A stretch of 64,000 nucleotides of DNA, taken from positions 115,526-179,525 of the forward strand of contig DBXY01000022.1 in the NCBI GenBank assembly GCA_002309765.1, written 5' to 3'. Below are positions 9,101 to 18,070 of this stretch, piece by piece. The stretch comes from Verrucomicrobia bacterium UBA1200 (GTDB taxonomy: Bacteria; Verrucomicrobiota; Kiritimatiellia; RFP12; UBA1067). Position 1 is the stretch's first letter, and each line of letters begins with the position of its first letter. Under the pieces are notes generated by a model, which saw only the letters and a program-made list of their open reading frames with translations, did no database searches and had not been told where the DNA came from. A program made the position numbers and the translations under genes.

Positions 9101-9729
9101 ACCATAAGGATCAGGACGGCAGGTCGCAAGTCGGGCGGCAGGGAATGTCGGACGGCGAATCAATGGCGAGATCGGGCAAGATCAACGAAGGCGACAAGAA
9201 TCTGGACATGCGCCGGACGCAGGACTCCAACCAGTCCGGCGATGTCGAGGAAGAGGGACACAGCGAAGCTGTTGCGACCGGCGGCGGCAAGAACTCGGGT
9301 TTCGCCGAAAAGAAGGGTATGGAAGGCAGCGAAGGCGCGTCGCGCCGCGACACCAAAGTCACCGCCGCCGACAAGGAAAGCACCCGCGCCCAGTTGACCC
9401 GTAACGCGGAGGCCATCTACGGCCAGGCGCAGCTGAACAACCTGAAAACCTACGATCTCAAGAAGTACATCAAGTTCAGCAAGCAGATTTCGCTGCTGGA
9501 GAAGCAGAACGCCTCGCCGACGATGATCGAGGAGTTGCATAAAAAGGCCATCAAGGCGTTGCAGTCAACGTTGTCTTCACTGGAAAACGGTATCGGCGGT
9601 ACCGATATGGGTGCGGCAAACACAACCGAATCGGACGAAGAAGGGGTGGCCGCCTCACCGGATGAGGCACCGGCGGAATTCCGGGAAATGGTTTCCGATT
9701 ATTTCAAGGCAATCGGCGAAATGAAGTGA
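6148..9729 (+). CDS. DUF4175-like large membrane-anchored protein
   Basis: About 1193 residues. Three transmembrane segments lie near residues 22-42, 52-73 and 138-158. A periplasmic beta-rich region follows, with the 'PPSYTGL' signature near 290 that recurs in DUF4175 proteins of planctomycetes and Verrucomicrobia. Next come a long coiled-coil region (~510-960), a low-complexity Gly/Ser/Asp/Glu/Lys stretch (~960-1080) and a helical C-terminus. I prefer the ATG at 6148, with GGGG six bases upstream, over in-frame ATGs at 6094 and 6136. DUF4175 genes usually sit with MoxR/DUF58/von Willebrand genes; here none is present and the gene instead leads an operon with a Tat-exported reductase and rimO. 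Probably an envelope structural or stress component; the molecular role is unknown. Confidence 0.65.
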   Translation: MGILDHRLQEINRKVNRWRTFEWLLFAVAGILLGWCLVTALDVWLRPRLYGRLALCLILLAGTVAALVWVSHFLGKRRTAPAVAALLERYFPQLDNHLINCVLFDREPEKNAWLKTYLSEGVPGLAGLPLKEMKNRRMRKYGWLAVAVGLLAMALPALFLGNAWTVAMQRTANPFCQLSPPTFAKVLAVEPENKTIVQGDGIDLAVKVSGRSGQFVDLDLYPEDNKRSTIRIGQIKTSGTEERFSYRVAKVADSLQYRFTVGDAYPTGKYKVTAVPPLALSDASVTVTPPSYTGLRPRLFNALTNAISVPVHSKISIRFSGNRPVRNARLVFEDGELPLNSTDNGTSWSGSREVAAGTFFNIAAKDDYGLEMLTPVRYSLMEDRAPEIKLVEPASAKAVLPPAAAPQLSFDVADEYGLGKVRIEKIKKGAKSTAEGELLKVWDLDGKRKFSGQWTGAIEDVEPGAALRIVAFDNAEGANGPHRTVSQQITVEAVSVASQVAAEAQQRGTVRKSIGELVARQRSLLKATTKLQEALPTFDSESWQEMQTKQGEIKDYAVALQKAKDGAIGTARVALSKALQGPLPEAVVKLTRMSTGAADQRDSCAKDAVEAQKKVLRLFSQADGNMEKGEVSQSAAGVMAMLDGIKKGQTANLNATRKAFDGKAEKLAEAIVDRQDNLAQDVQAMIGFCRSEAKQDREDEEFGALMNKVADRAEALKLHPDMVEIAEVMDSENYSRSIQPQQAVTNNLAALIAMLNEWRETETKEKTEDMLGTIKDARASLKKLEDLQSEIVDALRGTGSQGDKTEKLDEDMLEEIVELKKNMSQALLKVATDLQSLPELDAVNELVTDCFQTFEEMSQEEGSGTNAVKESGLQKEDWILDTLTKTGEKADEMEMWLASKSDNKKLNIENFDQEEMKAPIGQVTMPEELQDLIGDLLDSEEEQQKNADDSVTNQGDANVDAGWEVAEGEFVDYNASGKSGNDRPDHKDQDGRSQVGRQGMSDGESMARSGKINEGDKNLDMRRTQDSNQSGDVEEEGHSEAVATGGGKNSGFAEKKGMEGSEGASRRDTKVTAADKESTRAQLTRNAEAIYGQAQLNNLKTYDLKKYIKFSKQISLLEKQNASPTMIEELHKKAIKALQSTLSSLENGIGGTDMGAANTTESDEEGVAASPDEAPAEFREMVSDYFKAIGEMK

Positions 9730-9737
9730 GGTTTGGG

Positions 9738-10646
9738 ATGGATAAAGTTCAGCGCAGGGATTTCATAAAACTTTCCGCTGCCGGAGTGGTGGGCAACTCG
9801 GTCGCTTTGGCGGATCCGCCGAAAAAGTTCTCCGCCTATGAGCGGGTCAGCCTCGGCAAATCCGGTTTACGCCCGACGCGCTTGATATTCGGCACCGGAG
9901 TGCGCTCGTGGAACCGCAGTTCGGAACTGCTCCGCAAAGGGCGCGACTACGCGGTTAACGTGATTCGCGGCGCATACGAACGCGGCATCCGCTGTTTCGA
10001 CATGGCCGACACCTACGGCTCGCACCAACCGGTGGCGGATGCGCTGGAACCGTTTAAACGCGACACGTATCTGACCATGACCAAAATCTGGTGGCGCAGC
10101 GGCGGTCCCCCGGATACGAAGGATCCGATAGAGCAGTTGATTGAACGTTTCCTGCGCGAGCTGAAGACCGATTACATCGACCTGGTGCAGTTGCACTGCG
10201 TGGATGACGGCGACTGGCCGGTCAAGCTGGCCGAACGCATGGAGGCGTTGGAAAAGGCCAAGAAGGCGGGCAAAATCCGCGCCCACGGCATCTCCATCCA
10301 TGCGTTCAGCGCGTTGCACGCCTCACCGGAAGTTTCCTGGCTCGACGCGGTACACGTGCGAATCAATCCTTTCGGCAGCAAAATGGAAGGCCCGGTGGAC
10401 CGCAATATGGCGGAAATCACCAAGCTGCACCAGAATGGCAAAGGCGTGATCGGTATGAAGATCCTCGGCGAGGGAACGCTGTCGAAGGACAGCGACAAGA
10501 TCAACCAGTCCATCGCTTTCGCCCTCAACAGCGGAGTGATTGACGCTCTGGACATCGGATTCGTCTCCGTTGAAGAAATTGACGACATCGCAAAACGCAT
10601 CGCCGCCGTCCAGCCAGCGCAGAAGCAAGATCAGGAAGCAAAATGA
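9738..10646 (+). CDS. Tat-exported aldo/keto reductase family oxidoreductase
   Basis: About 302 residues. A twin-arginine motif 'RRDFIKL' lies at residues 6-12, followed by a short hydrophobic segment and 'ALA', so the protein is predicted to be exported folded. The rest is an aldo/keto reductase TIM barrel: 'DMADTYGS' supplies the catalytic Asp and Tyr, 'MTKIWW' the Lys, and 'DLVQLHCVD' the His. NADPH-dependent carbonyl reduction is the family activity. Export is unusual for an NADPH enzyme, so a tightly held cofactor would be needed. The chosen start has GAGG six bases upstream; upstream in-frame codons lie inside the previous gene. The stop overlaps the rimO start (ATGA), implying translational coupling. 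Substrate unknown. Confidence 0.8.
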   Translation: MDKVQRRDFIKLSAAGVVGNSVALADPPKKFSAYERVSLGKSGLRPTRLIFGTGVRSWNRSSELLRKGRDYAVNVIRGAYERGIRCFDMADTYGSHQPVADALEPFKRDTYLTMTKIWWRSGGPPDTKDPIEQLIERFLRELKTDYIDLVQLHCVDDGDWPVKLAERMEALEKAKKAGKIRAHGISIHAFSALHASPEVSWLDAVHVRINPFGSKMEGPVDRNMAEITKLHQNGKGVIGMKILGEGTLSKDSDKINQSIAFALNSGVIDALDIGFVSVEEIDDIAKRIAAVQPAQKQDQEAK

Positions 10647-11974
10647 CGGTCGGGTTCATCTCGTTAGGCTGCGCGAAAAATTTGGTTGACTCTCAAATAC
10701 TGGCCGGTTTTTTGAAACAGGCCGGGGTGGAACTGGCCGCCGCGCCGGAAGTGGCGGATATCATTCTGGTCAACACCTGCGCCTTTATCGAGGCCGCCCG
10801 CGAAGAGGCGGCGGAAAACATTCTTGCGGCGTGCGAACACAAACGCCGCGGGGGTTGCAAGGCGGTGGTGGTGGCGGGTTGCATGGTGGCGCGTTACCGT
10901 GACCGGCTCCGCAAGGCGTTCCCGGATGTTGACGCTTTTCTCGGCATTGACGATCTGGAAAGAATCCCGGAAGTGGTTGAAAAAATCGCCGGCGGCAAAC
11001 AGACCGGAATGTTCGCCCGCAAAGGGCAGGCTTGCCGCGTTTACGATCCCGCCTACCCCACCCTGCTGTTCACCGGCGGACCGTTCGCCTACCTCAAAGT
11101 CGCGGACGGCTGCAACCACCGATGCGCATACTGCGCCATTCCGCTGATCCGCGGAAATTTCCGTTCCCGACCTATGGACAGCCTGCAGGCGGAAACGCGG
11201 GCGATGGTTAAGGCCGGGGTGCGCGAAATAAATCTCATTGCCCAGGATGTGCTAAGGTACGGATGCGACCTCGCCAAAAACGGGAAATCCCAGCTCCTGC
11301 AACTGTTGCGTAAAATCGACCGGATTGAGGGAGATTTCCGCTGGCGGCTGCTTTACGGTTACCCATCGGAAGTTTCCGACGAAATTCTGGAACTGCTTGC
11401 CACCTCGCCACATGCCTGCAAGTATCTCGATTTGCCGGTCCAGCACAGCCATCCCGACATTCTGCGGGCCATGAACCGCGCCGTAGCCATCGACGCGACC
11501 GCCGGACTGGTGGAACGGCTGCGCAAACAAGTACCCGGCATTACCGTCCGCACCACCTGCCTGGTTGGTTTTCCGGGCGAGACCGAAACGCATTTCAAGC
11601 ATCTGCTGGATTACGTCAAAGCGTCACAATTTGACCATCTGGGGGTTTTCGCGTTTTCCCCGGAAGAGGGCACCCCGGCCGAAAAAATGGACGATGTTCC
11701 CGCTCCGGAAGTAGCGGAAGCGCGTTGCGCCAAACTGATGCGGGTACAGCGCAAAATCGCACGCGAACGCGCATTGGCTCTAACCGGCACCCAAGACACC
11801 GCGCTGCTGTTGCGCAAACGGGGAAAGAATTGGATCGGCCGTACCAGCCGCCAAGCGCCGGATGTGGACGGCATCACAATAATTTCCAATTTGCCGGAAA
11901 CCGCTAAAACCGGCGATTTCGCCACCGTCACCATCACCGGCGTCAAAGGGTACGATTTAACCGCAAAAGCATAG
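10643..11974 (+). CDS. rimO: Ribosomal protein S12 methylthiotransferase RimO
   Basis: 443 residues, normal for RimO. This radical-SAM enzyme methylthiolates Asp88 (E. coli numbering) of ribosomal protein S12 using two iron-sulfur clusters. The N-terminal MTTase domain carries 'SLGCAKNLVDS' plus further cysteines in 'VNTCAFI' and 'GCMVARY'. The radical-SAM triad is 'CNHRCAYC' near residues 156-163, and a TRAM-like domain ends the protein. 'GCAKNLVDS' distinguishes RimO from MiaB. The start overlaps the stop of the reductase gene by four bases. Confidence 0.93.
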   Translation: MTVGFISLGCAKNLVDSQILAGFLKQAGVELAAAPEVADIILVNTCAFIEAAREEAAENILAACEHKRRGGCKAVVVAGCMVARYRDRLRKAFPDVDAFLGIDDLERIPEVVEKIAGGKQTGMFARKGQACRVYDPAYPTLLFTGGPFAYLKVADGCNHRCAYCAIPLIRGNFRSRPMDSLQAETRAMVKAGVREINLIAQDVLRYGCDLAKNGKSQLLQLLRKIDRIEGDFRWRLLYGYPSEVSDEILELLATSPHACKYLDLPVQHSHPDILRAMNRAVAIDATAGLVERLRKQVPGITVRTTCLVGFPGETETHFKHLLDYVKASQFDHLGVFAFSPEEGTPAEKMDDVPAPEVAEARCAKLMRVQRKIARERALALTGTQDTALLLRKRGKNWIGRTSRQAPDVDGITIISNLPETAKTGDFATVTITGVKGYDLTAKA

Positions 11975-12010
11975 CCCAAATTCATTCTTACCGACAGAAT
12001 GAATTTGGGC
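11974..12010. terminator. Bidirectional hairpin between convergent genes
   Basis: Fifteen-base perfect arms (11974-11988 and 11996-12010) with a 7-base loop lie between the convergent rimO and solenoid genes. There is no strong U-run on the plus side; the minus-strand exit has only a short T run. Likely a shared terminator. Confidence 0.7.
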
Positions 12011-12048
12011 CATAATCGTTGTTTCAGCCAGCTTGCCTGTCCCGCTCT

Positions 12049-12111
12049 TTAACGCAGAAACAGAAGAGTACCGCCGGATATAAGCAACTCGATGTTGCCG
12101 TTTTTCACTCT
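12049..12111 (-). other. C-terminal hydrophobic tail (shared motif, copy 2)
   Basis: This encodes 'KNGNIELLISGGTLLFLR' at the end of the protein: Asn-Gly, a strand, a Gly turn, a terminal hydrophobic strand and a final Arg. The arrangement matches copies 1 and 3. Confidence 0.5.
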
Positions 12112-15100
12112 CACATCAAGCTTCGCTCCCCACTTCGGCGCACCTTCCGCCAGCTCAACCTTAACGCCGCCGAATGTGCCGCCCGTGGTGAGACTATACT
12201 TACCAAGTTCCGGGCACAACCCGTCCGTAGACGAAAGCTCGATCCGCACCGTTCCTTTCGCCGTCACGAGCTTCTCCGAGACATCAAGAACAGGCGCAAC
12301 CGACGTATCCGTGAAGTTAAAGCCCAGTACGGACGAGTCCGCCAGTGTAAGATTGCCGCCAAGCGACACCGTGCCGGACTGCGGGACCTTCAGGGCCGCC
12401 CCGGAACCAACCGAGACCGCGCCGACCCCGGGTTTGCAACCCGGCATCACCTCCACCGTCGCGGTGTCGGCGATGATCAGCCCGTTGGAGAAGTCGTTGT
12501 ATTCGTTCGAAAAAACGACCTTGCCGTTCCCGGCGATATGCACGGAACCCGAACCCATCACCCGGCCGTCGAGCGTCACCGTGTGGCTCGTCGCCTCGTC
12601 ATAGGCCGGGTCACCCACCGTGTAGTGACTCGTGTCGATCACAATGTAGCCGTCATTGTTCCCGCCCACCTGCAGGGCGGTCACGTTGCGGCCGTTCGGA
12701 TGCGCCTGAAGCGTCCAGTCCGCGAAGGAGTGCAGCGTCGCCGCCGGGCGGCCGTCGATCGGAGCGCCGAGCGATGTCTCGTAATGCGCGCCGTTATAGA
12801 TTGTGCTGTCGGGGAAGGAAAGGCCGCCGGGACCGATCGCCCACACGCCCTCGCCGTTCCAGCCGGAGCTTGAGATGATACCCGAACTGTTGACGAGACC
12901 GCAGTTGAGCATAAAGACGGGATAAGGGAACTTGCCGCCGGTCTTCACCGTCGTGGCGCAGGTCAGCTTGTCCGCGATGATCGTGCCGCCCAACATGTCG
13001 CTGCCGGCATACGAGTGGAACAGGACGGCGTCTTTTTCGGTCCGGATTTCGCCGACGCGCACGACACTGTTGCCGCTGTCGAACACGACCGAACTCCAGC
13101 CGCTGTTCGACACCCTCGCGCACCCGTAATAGACGAGACGGTCGACAACGGTCGTGGTGCCGACATCCGTCCAAATACGGTCCATGCATCCCTGCTTGAA
13201 GGTAAAGGTCGTGCCGGGTACAAGCGTCGCGTAGTTCTTCGCGCCACTCGACAGGTACTCCTGGGATTCTTCCGTCGTGATGGTGACGTTCCCGCTCCAG
13301 TAGTCCATAACCGTACCGCCCGTCTTCGGGGCGTTGAACATTGTGATGCCGCCGGCAAAGGTCATGTAGTTGCCCGCCCCCCGCGTGATCGCCGGCGTGA
13401 TTCCGTCCGTACACGTGACGGGACAGTTGAACACGTGATGGAACGGGGAGTCGTTGACGATGGACGAGATGCCGGTGATGTCCCCCGGTCCCTCGATCGT
13501 GACGAGCGCGGTGTCCGCCGGGAAAGTGATAGCCTCCGGTTTGAAGGTATCACCCACCGTGAGCGTGGCCTCGAAATCGTTGCCGATCACACAGTTGCCG
13601 CTCACGGGAACCTCGCCATAGTTCCAGCCGTTGGGATCACTCAGGCTGCCGCTCGCGCCGCCGATCCAGGTGGCCGGCGGATTGCCGTAGACGCAGTAGA
13701 TGGACTTCTTGTTCTTGGAAAGGCGCAGCTCACACCGCTCCGGCAGTTCACGGCCGATGAGCGCGCTTTCGTCAAACGTCGCGTCGCCAAAGAGCGTGAT
13801 CAGCCTGTACTCGCCGTCAATCAACGGGGTGGAAGGCAGTGTCACGGCGAAACCTCCGGCAAGGGTGTCCAGCGCCTCCACGCTCACGGCGGTTCCCACC
13901 TCTAGAGTCGTCACGCCCGTGCAGGAGTACGCTCCCTGAAGGGTGACGGAGCCGCCACCCCTGAACGTCATCGCACCGCCGGGATCCGCCGCATCATCAA
14001 CGATATCCTCCGTAATCGTGATCGCATGGCCGGCCGCATCGATGGCACCGCCATTAGCCGTGACTTTCACGGTGAGCAGATCGTGCGCCGCGATGAAGGC
14101 GGCATTGTCGGCGGTGGCCTTAAACGTGCCGCCGTTGAACCGAATCGCCGCCTGCGATGACGTGCCGTTTCTATAATACGCGCCTTGCGCGGCAAGCGTG
14201 CCGCCACGCTCCAAATTGACGACGCCCTGGCCACCGCCAGTGTTGAAACCGAAGATAAGGCTGCCCCCAGCCTCGGCCTTACCGCCGTCAACAATCGTCA
14301 ACGTGCCGGCAGCGTTGTTGGCGACCAGGAGATCCCCCGTCACCTTGAAAAGACCGGTGTTCGTCACGACAACCGTTCCTTCGGACTGGGAACCGACGAT
14401 GGCATACGAGCCGGAATGGGTACTGTTGACGGTGCCGCCGCTGATAATCATCGTCGCAAGATTCGCGCCGGCCAAATCGCCCACGGAGAGATATCCGCCC
14501 ACGGTGAAATTGCCGCCCTTGTGGTGAATCGTCGCCGTGGAACCGGTACCTTTGCAAATCACAAAATTGTTTTCCACCGTCCAGTTGCCACCCTCTTTTT
14601 CGATAATCGCCGTGGAGTTTACCCCGCTGGCCACCTGTACATGCTTTTTGGAGACGACCCAATCGCCGGCCTTATGCACGAGCTCGACGGTTGAACCCTG
14701 CGCCCTGGCGATGTGCGCGTCACCCGCCAGATTCGCGGTCAGATTACCGGATTCGTTCGTAAACACGATTCGGCTGTTCGTCCCATAGCCAAACTGGAAA
14801 TAGTAATCCAGGATCCAGTCACCCTTCTTGAGGACGGAGGTTGTCTCGTTCGCCGTATTATTCGCAAACGTGTAGAAGTACATCGTGCCTAGGAAAACAA
14901 AGTCACCCGAATTGGGATTGATGTTGTCGGCGACCATGACGGTGGCCGCCTCCTCCATCGAGTTGGTAAGGTAGGTCAGCGAATCGACGGCAAAGTTGAG
15001 GTTGTAGCTTTTCGAGGGCGTTATCCCGCCCCAGTTCGTCGGGTCATAGATATCAAGCGGTGCCTCCTCCGTTCCGCCGGATCCCCCGCTCCAGTCCACT

Positions 15101-15183
15101 GCCGTGGCTCCCTTCACCGTTCCCACTGCGCCGAACACAACGATTACCGCCAGAATGGCAATAAGTTTGCCTTGCACGTTCAT
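12049..15183 (-). CDS. Large secreted beta-solenoid protein with autotransporter-type strand repeats
   Basis: 1044 residues with a classical signal peptide (residues 1-25, ending 'VKGATA'). The remainder is Gly/Thr/Val/Asn-rich short strands typical of a right-handed solenoid. Two 'W-x-G-G ... NW' units are visible, one at the very start of the mature protein and one near residue 505. A run of 'GGNFTV', 'SGGTVNST' and 'DGGKAEAGGSL' turns at ~190-330 is typical of passenger-like autotransporter repeats. No barrel domain or PEP-CTERM is seen. It ends 'GGTLLFLR', related to the tails of the two other solenoid proteins. The start ATG has AGGAGA five bases upstream. It has its own promoter, so it is probably a monocistronic surface protein; the ligand is unknown. 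Confidence 0.8.
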   Translation of the reverse strand: MNVQGKLIAILAVIVVFGAVGTVKGATAVDWSGGSGGTEEAPLDIYDPTNWGGITPSKSYNLNFAVDSLTYLTNSMEEAATVMVADNINPNSGDFVFLGTMYFYTFANNTANETTSVLKKGDWILDYYFQFGYGTNSRIVFTNESGNLTANLAGDAHIARAQGSTVELVHKAGDWVVSKKHVQVASGVNSTAIIEKEGGNWTVENNFVICKGTGSTATIHHKGGNFTVGGYLSVGDLAGANLATMIISGGTVNSTHSGSYAIVGSQSEGTVVVTNTGLFKVTGDLLVANNAAGTLTIVDGGKAEAGGSLIFGFNTGGGQGVVNLERGGTLAAQGAYYRNGTSSQAAIRFNGGTFKATADNAAFIAAHDLLTVKVTANGGAIDAAGHAITITEDIVDDAADPGGAMTFRGGGSVTLQGAYSCTGVTTLEVGTAVSVEALDTLAGGFAVTLPSTPLIDGEYRLITLFGDATFDESALIGRELPERCELRLSKNKKSIYCVYGNPPATWIGGASGSLSDPNGWNYGEVPVSGNCVIGNDFEATLTVGDTFKPEAITFPADTALVTIEGPGDITGISSIVNDSPFHHVFNCPVTCTDGITPAITRGAGNYMTFAGGITMFNAPKTGGTVMDYWSGNVTITTEESQEYLSSGAKNYATLVPGTTFTFKQGCMDRIWTDVGTTTVVDRLVYYGCARVSNSGWSSVVFDSGNSVVRVGEIRTEKDAVLFHSYAGSDMLGGTIIADKLTCATTVKTGGKFPYPVFMLNCGLVNSSGIISSSGWNGEGVWAIGPGGLSFPDSTIYNGAHYETSLGAPIDGRPAATLHSFADWTLQAHPNGRNVTALQVGGNNDGYIVIDTSHYTVGDPAYDEATSHTVTLDGRVMGSGSVHIAGNGKVVFSNEYNDFSNGLIIADTATVEVMPGCKPGVGAVSVGSGAALKVPQSGTVSLGGNLTLADSSVLGFNFTDTSVAPVLDVSEKLVTAKGTVRIELSSTDGLCPELGKYSLTTGGTFGGVKVELAEGAPKWGAKLDVRVKNGNIELLISGGTLLFLR

Positions 15184-15263
15184 ACTGCTCTCCTGGTCCC
15201 TTTACCGATTAAACAATCGTAACCGACCAACTGTTCAGACAAAACACCCTTAACATTGTGGTT

Positions 15264-15292
15264 ATACTATCAAAAAAAATATTCCCCGTCAA
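15264..15292 (-). promoter_or_regulatory. Sigma-70-type promoter for the 1044-residue solenoid gene
   Basis: On the minus strand TTGACG (complement of 15287-15292), a 17-base A/T-rich spacer and TAGTAT (complement of 15264-15269). The leader is about 75 bases. Confidence 0.6.
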
Positions 15293-15322
15293 ACCGAATG
15301 ATTTGGGATTTCGCCCACAATC

Positions 15323-18055
15323 TCAAGGAAGTCCGATCGGTGCCAACGGCTCTGCCGGGATACGCAGACAGTCCAAATCCGGTGCCCAGCCGTCGCCGGG
15401 AACCGCGTAAAAACGGATCTCGTTCGTCCCCGCTTTGAGTTGCAGTGTAAAATTTATTGATCCTATGGTCAGCCAAGGTCCTGTAGCAGGGCAAGATATT
15501 CGCTGACCGGGTTCGCCATTCACCGCAAAGCGCAACCAGCGCGGCTTGCCGTCCCCGTTGCCGTAGTCAAGCTCGGCTTCGTATTGACCCGATTTTGCCA
15601 CCGTGACATTACGCATCACGAACGAACTGCCGGCATTCTCGCCAAGATTGCGCACGATTCCGTTCCCGGATGCCTTCGGTTCGTTCCGGTTTATCTCGAC
15701 CTTGTCAAAGCGGTTTCCCTCGGCCTCGCATTCGAAGAGCGCACCCTCCTGCGGCATCACGGGCTTGGCGATAAGCCCCATCGGCCACATCCGGACCGAC
15801 AGTTCGTGCGGTGTTCCGTCATCCGCTATCCGGCGTTCCTCCACCCGACCATTGTGAAGGATCTTCACGTTGAACGACCGGGCGGGTGTTTTGTAGGATC
15901 CCTTCGGTGCGGCGATCGTCACCTTTGCCGTCTCACCGAATGCGATGGCCGTCACCTCCGTCTCGCGATAGACGCCCCGCTCGTAGTCATAGGAAATCCC
16001 GTCATCCTCATAGAGGGTGAAGCGAGTCTCGGTCTCGGACGGGACCACGAGCAGGTCGATGTCCGGGGAAGTGACATCGCCCGTGTTCCGCCCGTAATGG
16101 CCCATCGGAATGATCGCCCCGCGGCGGATGAAGAGCGGCAGCACATCGGCCGGGGCCGGGTAGAGCGTCTCTTCGCCGCCCGCATACGTCGCATGGCTCC
16201 ACCAGTCTATCCAGTACGCGCCCTTCGGCAGGTAAATCTTCGCGGCGACGGTACGCCGGAAATCGGAAACCGGGCGCACCAGCAGCGACGGACCGAGCAG
16301 GAAGGTGTCGGAGACGCCAAAGACCGCAGGGTCATCCCCAAACTCGAACGGCAGCGCGCGCACGACACCAAGCCCCATCCTATTCTGCTCACGGAAGAGC
16401 GAGTACAGGTACGGAATGAGCCTGTAATGAAGCGCGTTGTATTTTTTGTAGCAGTCAAGTACGGCCTTGCTCCGCCGCGTGACCACCGCGTTTTCCTGCC
16501 ACTCGTTGGACATCGGGAACGGCGTCAGGAACATCATCTGCGCGCGGCGCATGTAGGCGATATCGGAGGGTGTCTCTTTGTTGCGGATTTCCGGCGTGTA
16601 GTACGAACCCGAGCAGGACTGGACGATGACGGACATAACAAACTGCTCGAAGCCGTAGAAATCGGTGTAGGCCGACGTCGCCCAGCGCTGCATGCCGGCC
16701 CAGTTGCCGCGGCTGAAAAGGAACGTCCGCTTACCGTAGTCGTCGCGGAAACGCTCATGCACGAAATTGCACGTCAATGTGCCGATGAGGTTATGGTAGG
16801 CGTTGAACGAGATCCCGCCCGGCATCTTCCCGGAAAGGCTGCGGCCCGTCGCCCAATCGTCAGTCTCATCCACCTTTAGCCCGTCCGCCCCGAGGTCGAA
16901 TAAAACCTCGCGGTGCATCTTCCAGTAAAGATCGCGCGCAGCGTTGAGCGTCATGTCCGGCACAAAACCGCCAAATCCGTAACGGCTGTTGTTCCCCTCG
17001 GCCTTGGCAATGGCCCCGCCCCAAAGTCCGAACGGCTCCGACGCTTTCGCAATCCGGCATTCCGGCGAATAGTACGGATGCTCCCAGAAGTTGATCTTGA
17101 CGCCGAACCCGTGCATGGTATCGATAAAGCCCTTCGGATTCTTGAACTTGTCGCTCCACGCGAAGCTGCACGGATACGCCCGGGTGTGCCAACCCGGTTC
17201 CACGCCGATTACATCGACCGCGATCCCCGCTTCCTGCTGTTCGCGCGTGACCGCCTCAAGATCCTTCGCAGAAAAACCGCCCGCCCCGCGGTAGGTGAGA
17301 CCCAGGGCGTAGCGCGGCGGCATGTGCATGCGGCCGGCCAGCTCGGACCATGCGGTAATAATATCCTTGAAAGATGGCCCCCACACAAAGTAAAAATTCA
17401 TCTCGCCGCCTTCGAGCGAGACGTTGTAATCTTTCTTGAACGAGATGCGCCCGCGGTTCGAGTTGCAAAGATAAATGCCGTAACCGACCGAGCTGTACCA
17501 AAGCGGGATAATCGCATGAACGTTGTTCGCCGTGAGCCAAAGGTCGTATGTCCGGTCCCGCAGCTCCAGGGAGGTGAAGTCGTTGCCCGGAATGTTGCCA
17601 AGCCCCATGAAACGCTCCTCGTCCGCGACATCGCGAACGAACGAAGCTTTCCGCCCCTCGCCCTCCGCGGCGAAGGCCTCCGCCGCGCTCCGGAAGACGG
17701 TCCGGCCGTCCGCCGAGACTGCGATGCCGAGCGTCTTGGGATCGACCGACACCGTCAGCCGCCGCCCGGACAATGTCACGGCATCCGACGAACGCGACTC
17801 GGAAACCGGGACCGGCGCATAGTCCTCATCCCGTTTCTCAATCGCCTGCCGTGCGACAGCCATCCCGTCCGGCTCGAACGCGGTTCCGTTCGGCGCATAA
17901 CGGAAATGCACAAGGTTTTCGCGGCAGAACCGGACCGAAAGCCGCCCGGTCGCGTTCGAAACCACCGTGTCCGCCCAGACCGGTCCAATGGCGCAGGTAA
18001 ACGTTATCCAACAAATCGCAAGTATCGTTTTCATATCATTACGGGCAGCAAACAT
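15323..18055 (-). CDS. Exported GH31 alpha-glycosidase with C-terminal CBM35/6-like module
   Basis: 910 residues. The start at 18055 is chosen because AGGAG lies 11 bases upstream; an internal ATG at 18034 lacks one. A signal peptide ends near 'VWADT'. The GH31 N-terminal sandwich and TIM barrel span ~30-740. The catalytic nucleophile is the Asp in 'GADGLKVDETDDW' (~residue 395), and the acid/base is probably the Asp of 'SAYTDFYGF'. Residues ~770-905 form a carbohydrate-binding module ('FECEAEGNRF', 'VRNLG', 'YEAELDYGNGDGKPRWLRF'). GH31 members hydrolyse alpha-glucosides, alpha-xylosides or alpha-galactosides; the subfamily cannot be fixed by eye. It probably shares a transcript with the GH99-like gene 15 bases upstream. 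Confidence 0.85.
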   Translation of the reverse strand: MFAARNDMKTILAICWITFTCAIGPVWADTVVSNATGRLSVRFCRENLVHFRYAPNGTAFEPDGMAVARQAIEKRDEDYAPVPVSESRSSDAVTLSGRRLTVSVDPKTLGIAVSADGRTVFRSAAEAFAAEGEGRKASFVRDVADEERFMGLGNIPGNDFTSLELRDRTYDLWLTANNVHAIIPLWYSSVGYGIYLCNSNRGRISFKKDYNVSLEGGEMNFYFVWGPSFKDIITAWSELAGRMHMPPRYALGLTYRGAGGFSAKDLEAVTREQQEAGIAVDVIGVEPGWHTRAYPCSFAWSDKFKNPKGFIDTMHGFGVKINFWEHPYYSPECRIAKASEPFGLWGGAIAKAEGNNSRYGFGGFVPDMTLNAARDLYWKMHREVLFDLGADGLKVDETDDWATGRSLSGKMPGGISFNAYHNLIGTLTCNFVHERFRDDYGKRTFLFSRGNWAGMQRWATSAYTDFYGFEQFVMSVIVQSCSGSYYTPEIRNKETPSDIAYMRRAQMMFLTPFPMSNEWQENAVVTRRSKAVLDCYKKYNALHYRLIPYLYSLFREQNRMGLGVVRALPFEFGDDPAVFGVSDTFLLGPSLLVRPVSDFRRTVAAKIYLPKGAYWIDWWSHATYAGGEETLYPAPADVLPLFIRRGAIIPMGHYGRNTGDVTSPDIDLLVVPSETETRFTLYEDDGISYDYERGVYRETEVTAIAFGETAKVTIAAPKGSYKTPARSFNVKILHNGRVEERRIADDGTPHELSVRMWPMGLIAKPVMPQEGALFECEAEGNRFDKVEINRNEPKASGNGIVRNLGENAGSSFVMRNVTVAKSGQYEAELDYGNGDGKPRWLRFAVNGEPGQRISCPATGPWLTIGSINFTLQLKAGTNEIRFYAVPGDGWAPDLDCLRIPAEPLAPIGLP

Positions 18056-18070
18056 CAGGGAAAAGACTCC

